A DNA stretch of 54,262 nt from an uncultured Pelagibacteraceae bacterium. GTDB taxonomy: Bacteria; Pseudomonadota; Alphaproteobacteria; Pelagibacterales; Pelagibacteraceae. This document shows, in pieces, positions 50,608 to 54,262 of this stretch. A program made the position numbers and the translations under genes. The stretch's first letter is position 1; the number at the start of each line of letters is the position of its first letter. The stretch is taken from the NCBI GenBank assembly GCA_902628275.1, contig CACOMI010000007.1, forward strand, positions 1 to 54,262, read 5' to 3'. The notes under the pieces were generated by a model that ran no database searches, had not been told where the DNA came from, and saw nothing but the letters and a program-made list of their open reading frames with translations.

Positions 50608-52293
50608 ATGAGTGAAGTCAAATCAGATATCCAAATAGCTAGAGATGCTAAAATGCAACCAATAAATGAGGTTTTAGCAAAAATAAATGTGCCAGATGAA
50701 AGTGCTGCATTTAGTCCAATGGGGCGACATATTGCTAAGATAAACTTAGAATATCTGGACACACTTAAAGATAAGCCTGATGGTAAATTGATTTTAGTTA
50801 CAGCTATTACACCAACACCTGCGGGTGAAGGAAAAACAACTACCTCTGTTGGACTACATGATGGATTAAATAAAATTGGAAAAAAATCAATTGTTTGTTT
50901 AAGAGAACCAAGTTTAGGTCCATCGTTTGGAATGAAAGGAGGTGCTGCTGGAGGAGGATATGCTCAAGTAGTTCCAATGGAACAAATTAATCTTCATTTT
51001 ACAGGAGACTTTCATGCAATAACATCGGCTCACAATTTATTGTCTGCATTAATTGATAATCATATCTATTGGGGAAATAAATTAGATATTGATGTCAGAA
51101 GAGTGGTTTGGAAAAGAGTCATAGATATGAACGATCGATCCTTAAGATCAATAAATATTAATTTAGGTGGTGTAGCTAATGGTTTTCCAAGAGAAGATGG
51201 TTTTGATATTACTGTTGCATCAGAAATCATGGCTATTTTCTGTTTATCAAATGATTTAGAAGATCTAGAAAAAAGAATAGGTAACATAACAATTGCTTAC
51301 AATAGATCTAAGAAACCGATTTATGCAAAAGATTTAAAAGCCCAAGGACCAATGACTGTATTATTAAAAGATGCAATAAGGCCTAACGTAACTCAAACTT
51401 TAGAAAATAATCCTGCAATCATACATGGAGGACCATTTGCAAACATTGCGCATGGATGTAATTCTGTTATCGCGACTAAAACTGGTCTAAAACTTGCCGA
51501 TTATGTTGTAACTGAAGCTGGCTTTGGTGCTGATTTAGGTGCTGAAAAATTCTTAGATATTAAATGTAGAAAATCAAATTTAAAACCAAGTTGTGTTGTA
51601 ATAGTTGCAACAATTAGAGCATTAAAAATGCATGGTGGTGTTGCAAAAGATGATTTAAAAAATGAAAATGTAGATGCTCTAAAAAAAGGGTTGGTTAATT
51701 TAGAGAGACATATTGAAAATGTTAAAAAATTTGGTTTACCAGTAGCAGTAGCTGTTAATCATTTTATCAAAGATACTGATAATGAAGTTAAAGCTTTAAT
51801 TGAATTTTGTGATGGCTTGGGAGTAAAAGCTAGTCTTTGTACTCACTGGTCAAATGGTGGTAATGGAACTAAGGAACTTGCAGCACATGTTGTAGATCTA
51901 TGTGAAAAAAATCAGGCTAAATTTAAATTTTTATATGAGAGTAATACTCCACTATTTAAAAAAATAGAGACTATTGCAAAAGAAATTTATAGAGCTGATG
52001 AGGTAATTGCTGATACAAAAATAAGAGATCAATTAAAAACTTTTGAGGAATCTGGTTATGGTGAACTACCTATTTGTGTTGCAAAAACACAATATAGTTT
52101 CTCAACAGACCCAAATTTAAAAGGAGCACCAACTGGTCATGCTTTACCAATTAGAGAAATTAGGCTCTCATCTGGTGCTGAATTTATTGTGGTAGTTTGC
52201 GGGGCAATAATGACAATGCCTGGATTGCCGAGAGTTCCAGCAGCTGACTCTATAAAATTAAATGATAATGGAGAAATTGAAGGTTTATTCTAG
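50608..52293 (+). CDS. fhs: Formate-tetrahydrofolate ligase (10-formyl-THF synthetase)
   Basis: A 561-aa enzyme with the P-loop [13 protein letters not shown] (residues 69-81) and the active-site stretch [25 protein letters not shown]. The later block [15 protein letters not shown] is also conserved. It uses ATP and formate to make 10-formyl-THF, or runs in reverse to give ATP and formate. In this window it can dispose of C1 units coming from sarcosine and dimethylglycine, or use formate. It is divergent from soxB. Its end overlaps the convergent amidotransferase gene by 9 nt. An AAAGGA site precedes the ATG. Confidence 0.96.
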   Translation: MSEVKSDIQIARDAKMQPINEVLAKINVPDESAAFSPMGRHIAKINLEYLDTLKDKPDGKLILVTAITPTPAGEGKTTTSVGLHDGLNKIGKKSIVCLREPSLGPSFGMKGGAAGGGYAQVVPMEQINLHFTGDFHAITSAHNLLSALIDNHIYWGNKLDIDVRRVVWKRVIDMNDRSLRSININLGGVANGFPREDGFDITVASEIMAIFCLSNDLEDLEKRIGNITIAYNRSKKPIYAKDLKAQGPMTVLLKDAIRPNVTQTLENNPAIIHGGPFANIAHGCNSVIATKTGLKLADYVVTEAGFGADLGAEKFLDIKCRKSNLKPSCVVIVATIRALKMHGGVAKDDLKNENVDALKKGLVNLERHIENVKKFGLPVAVAVNHFIKDTDNEVKALIEFCDGLGVKASLCTHWSNGGNGTKELAAHVVDLCEKNQAKFKFLYESNTPLFKKIETIAKEIYRADEVIADTKIRDQLKTFEESGYGELPICVAKTQYSFSTDPNLKGAPTGHALPIREIRLSSGAEFIVVVCGAIMTMPGLPRVPAADSIKLNDNGEIEGLF

Positions 52294-53073
52294 ATTAAGA
52301 TAATCTAACCAATTTTCTAATTCTATCATTCTGGATTTTTTATCTAACTTTTTATTTTCTTCTTCTATATTTTTTATATGACTATTTATTTCATCCTCAT
52401 CAACAAAAGCGCCTCTATCTAAAAGTCTTTTTTTTCTGAAAATGATCAAATTGATCATTTTATTATAAGTAATTTCAGGATGATATTGAATACCCCATAT
52501 ATCACTTTCACCTGCTTTAAAATTTAGTGCTTGAACTTTATTTATAGGATTTGATGCTAATAAAACAGAATTTTTAGGCATAGTAACGACTTCATCAAAA
52601 TTAAAGGCAGGTGTGTTAAATTTTAAATTTTTATTTTTATATAATGGATGTTTTAAACCATTTTCATTAATTTCAATATCTAGCGCAATTCCTTTTTGAG
52701 AACCTTTTACACATTTTTTTACTTCACCACCTGCAGCAGTAACTGCAACTTGCATACCCCAACAAATTGCTAAAATTTTTTTTATTTTTTTTTGACACTC
52801 TTTCATAAATTCAATTTGCCTTCTTATTTCTGGAGTATCATTATAAATATTTAAGCTACTTCCACCCCATATAAGTCCATCATAACTTTCAAGATTATTT
52901 GCTATTTCTTGAATATTTTTATCTGATGATGGATTAGCAACATCAATTATTAAATTATCTGTAAAATAACTAAGACTATGTTTTAAACTTTCTGTATGAG
53001 TTTGAATACCCGCAGTAGTAAACTGTTGATTTTCCTCTGCTGGATTACCTTCAACAATTAAAATTTTTTTCAT
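52285..53073 (-). CDS. Class I glutamine amidotransferase
   Basis: A 262-aa GATase-fold protein. The nucleophile is Cys104 in [10 protein letters not shown], and the His198-x-Glu200 pair is in IQYHPEI. It begins [18 protein letters not shown], a pattern of free-standing GMP-synthase-like amidotransferases. A C-terminal extension of about 60 residues is charged and helical. The usual roles are glutaminase-type nitrogen transfer or hydrolysis of gamma-glutamyl compounds. Its start overlaps the FeADH stop by one base, so the two are coupled; a partner synthetase is not visible. Confidence 0.85.
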   Translation of the reverse strand: MKKILIVEGNPAEENQQFTTAGIQTHTESLKHSLSYFTDNLIIDVANPSSDKNIQEIANNLESYDGLIWGGSSLNIYNDTPEIRRQIEFMKECQKKIKKILAICWGMQVAVTAAGGEVKKCVKGSQKGIALDIEINENGLKHPLYKNKNLKFNTPAFNFDEVVTMPKNSVLLASNPINKVQALNFKAGESDIWGIQYHPEITYNKMINLIIFRKKRLLDRGAFVDEDEINSHIKNIEEENKKLDKKSRMIELENWLDYLNLE

Positions 53074-54230
53074 TAAAATAATTTTCCAGAAATACTATTT
53101 TTATACATTTCTTTTAAATCTTCCTTGCTAATTTTTTTTGGATTGCTTCCTGTTGATGGATCCTCAAAAGCCATTAATGATAATTCATCTAAATTTATAT
53201 TAGCACAATCCATAACTTCTGATAATTTATGTGGAATATTTAAATTATTTCTTAATTCTAAAATCCAATCTAAAAAACTTTTAAAATTTTTATCTAAGTT
53301 AAGATAATCACATATAGAAATTAACTTATTTTCAATTAAGGATTTATTGAATGTTAAAACATATGGCATAAATATTGCGTTAGACAGTCCATGATGAACA
53401 TTAAATTTACCATTTACCGGGTGACTCAATGAGTGAATTGCCCCAAGTCCCTTCTGAAATGCAGTTGAGCCCATTGACGCTGCAGAAAGTAAATCCATTC
53501 TAGCATTAATGTCTTTTCCATTTTTGAAAGCTTTAATTAAAGAATTTTTTATTAATTTTATTCCCTCTATTGCCATACCATCAGCCATTGGATGATAACC
53601 AGGAGCACAAAATGCTTCGAGATTATGAGCCAATGCATCCATTCCTGTTGCAGCGGTTAGCCTTGGGGATAGATCTAAAGTAAGTATAGGATCTAAGATT
53701 ACAATTGAAGGCAGCATCTTTGGGTGAAAAATAATTTTTTTTGTGCCGGTTTCTTCATTAATAATTAAAGATGCTCTACCTGTTTCAGATCCTGTGCCAG
53801 CAGTAGTTGGAACTGCAATAATTTTTGAAATTTTAGAACTGTCTGCTCTTGTCCAATAATCACCAATATCCTCAAAATCCCATAAAGGTCTTGATTGATT
53901 ACACATAAAAGCTATAGCTTTTCCAACGTCCAAACCACTTCCCCCTCCTAAAGCTATTACACCATCACAACCAAAGGAATTATAAGCTTTAACACCATCA
54001 TCTACGTTTTGACCAATTGGATTTCCCGTAAAATTAGAAAAGATAGATAAATTTCCAAATTCTTTTTTTAATTTGAGTATTATATTTTTTATAAAATCTA
54101 AATTAATTAAATCTTTATCTGTAACAAATAATGGATTTGAAATATTTAGCTCTTTGCAAGCTAAAGCTAAATCTTCAATTCTGTTTTCCCCTATCCACAT
54201 AGTGGTAGGATAATTCCAATTAATATTCAT
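53073..54230 (-). CDS. Iron-containing alcohol dehydrogenase
   Basis: A 385-aa group III alcohol dehydrogenase. NAD(P) binding is at GGGSGLDVGKAIA (residues 95-107) and TTAGTGSE (142-149). The iron ligands are Asp198, His202, His266 and His280. The segment GLGAIHSLSHPVN is typical. Such enzymes act on short alcohols or aldehydes, including methanol and formaldehyde in some organisms. In SAR11 an enzyme of this family has been connected with small alcohol oxidation. It sits close to sarcosine oxidase and fhs, so a C1-linked role is possible. Complete at both ends; 32 nt of spacer reach the window edge. Confidence 0.93.
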   Translation of the reverse strand: MNINWNYPTTMWIGENRIEDLALACKELNISNPLFVTDKDLINLDFIKNIILKLKKEFGNLSIFSNFTGNPIGQNVDDGVKAYNSFGCDGVIALGGGSGLDVGKAIAFMCNQSRPLWDFEDIGDYWTRADSSKISKIIAVPTTAGTGSETGRASLIINEETGTKKIIFHPKMLPSIVILDPILTLDLSPRLTAATGMDALAHNLEAFCAPGYHPMADGMAIEGIKLIKNSLIKAFKNGKDINARMDLLSAASMGSTAFQKGLGAIHSLSHPVNGKFNVHHGLSNAIFMPYVLTFNKSLIENKLISICDYLNLDKNFKSFLDWILELRNNLNIPHKLSEVMDCANINLDELSLMAFEDPSTGSNPKKISKEDLKEMYKNSISGKLF

Positions 54231-54262
54231 AACAAAATATAATTTTGTTTTTTTAAAAATTG

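Noticed and set aside
54231..54262. Gene at the right edge
   Set aside because: Only 32 nt of AT-rich spacer upstream of the alcohol dehydrogenase; no start or motif.
1..54262. Mobile elements, prophage, CRISPR or tRNA genes
   Set aside because: No transposase, integrase, terminase or regular repeat-spacer array was seen, and no cloverleaf with a conserved T-loop was found on reading both strands.

Overview
The window looks like a piece of a Pelagibacterales (SAR11) genome, or that of a very close relative. It is strongly AT-rich, with long A/T runs in intergenic DNA and Lys/Asn/Ile-heavy proteins. Spacers are tiny and neighbouring stops and starts overlap repeatedly (TAATG, ATGA). The gene content is typical of a streamlined marine alphaproteobacterium: ETF-linked methylamine dehydrogenases, betaine-homocysteine methyltransferase, a ProXW-type uptake system, DmdA-like and GcvT-like proteins, soxBDAG and fhs. 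This assignment rests on gene content and style, not on a database match. I see no tRNA, rRNA, CRISPR array, insertion sequence or prophage.

Layout. 36-2732: three minus-strand genes for sugar-acid/lactone catabolism (SMP-30 lactonase, FAH-family hydrolase, GarR-like reductase). 2733-3070: a gene-free stretch with a run of hairpins, possibly a structured RNA. 3071-6157: cupredoxin, DoxX, DUF4396, a persulfide-dioxygenase-like MBL protein and AzlCD. 6170-10318: a ferric-iron ABC transporter (binding protein, a 61-aa small protein, a hairpin, permease, ATPase) behind a recognisable promoter with Fur-like boxes. 10343-13774: LysR regulator, acuI and folE on the minus strand, divergent from hisI and a DUF2237 gene.

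13775-31815 is an 18-gene run, all minus strand, with gaps of at most 57 nt. Read 5' to 3' it encodes a Rieske oxygenase, BHMT, a dimethylglycine-dehydrogenase-type flavoprotein, a methyltransferase, a DddP-like M24 protein, a small kinase, a nucleotidylyltransferase, an Fe(II)/2OG oxygenase, an enoyl-CoA hydratase, several accessory genes, a second dimethylglycine-dehydrogenase-type flavoprotein, EtfB, EtfA and ETF-quinone oxidoreductase. A 267-nt divergent region separates it from the plus-strand set proX, proW, metF-like and dmdA-like (32083-36181), which ends in a strong terminator.

36224-40279 holds small and poorly known genes: a 36-aa membrane peptide, YIP1, a 55-aa zinc-ribbon ORF, DUF3726, a 553-aa unknown protein and an M19 dipeptidase. 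40374-45375 is mostly housekeeping: purEK, GNAT, a cold-shock protein, an Asp/Glu racemase, two unknown genes and an EamA transporter. 45372-50478 is soxBDAG (heterotetrameric sarcosine oxidase). It is followed by fhs (10-formyl-THF synthetase), a class I glutamine amidotransferase and an iron-dependent alcohol dehydrogenase.

How it fits together. Much of the window can be read as one programme for methylated onium compounds and one-carbon units. ProXW takes up a betaine-like solute. BHMT and/or the Rieske enzyme remove the first methyl group. The dimethylglycine-dehydrogenase-type enzymes take the next methyls and pass electrons through ETF and ETF-QO to ubiquinone. SoxBDAG finishes sarcosine to glycine. 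MetF-like, DmdA-like, Fhs and FolE supply or interconvert folate C1 units. A DddP-like lyase and AcuI suggest a parallel DMSP/acrylate branch. The parts most worth following up are the kinase/nucleotidylyltransferase/oxygenase cassette inside the long operon, the DUF3726-centred cluster with its two unlisted small genes, and three structured non-coding segments.
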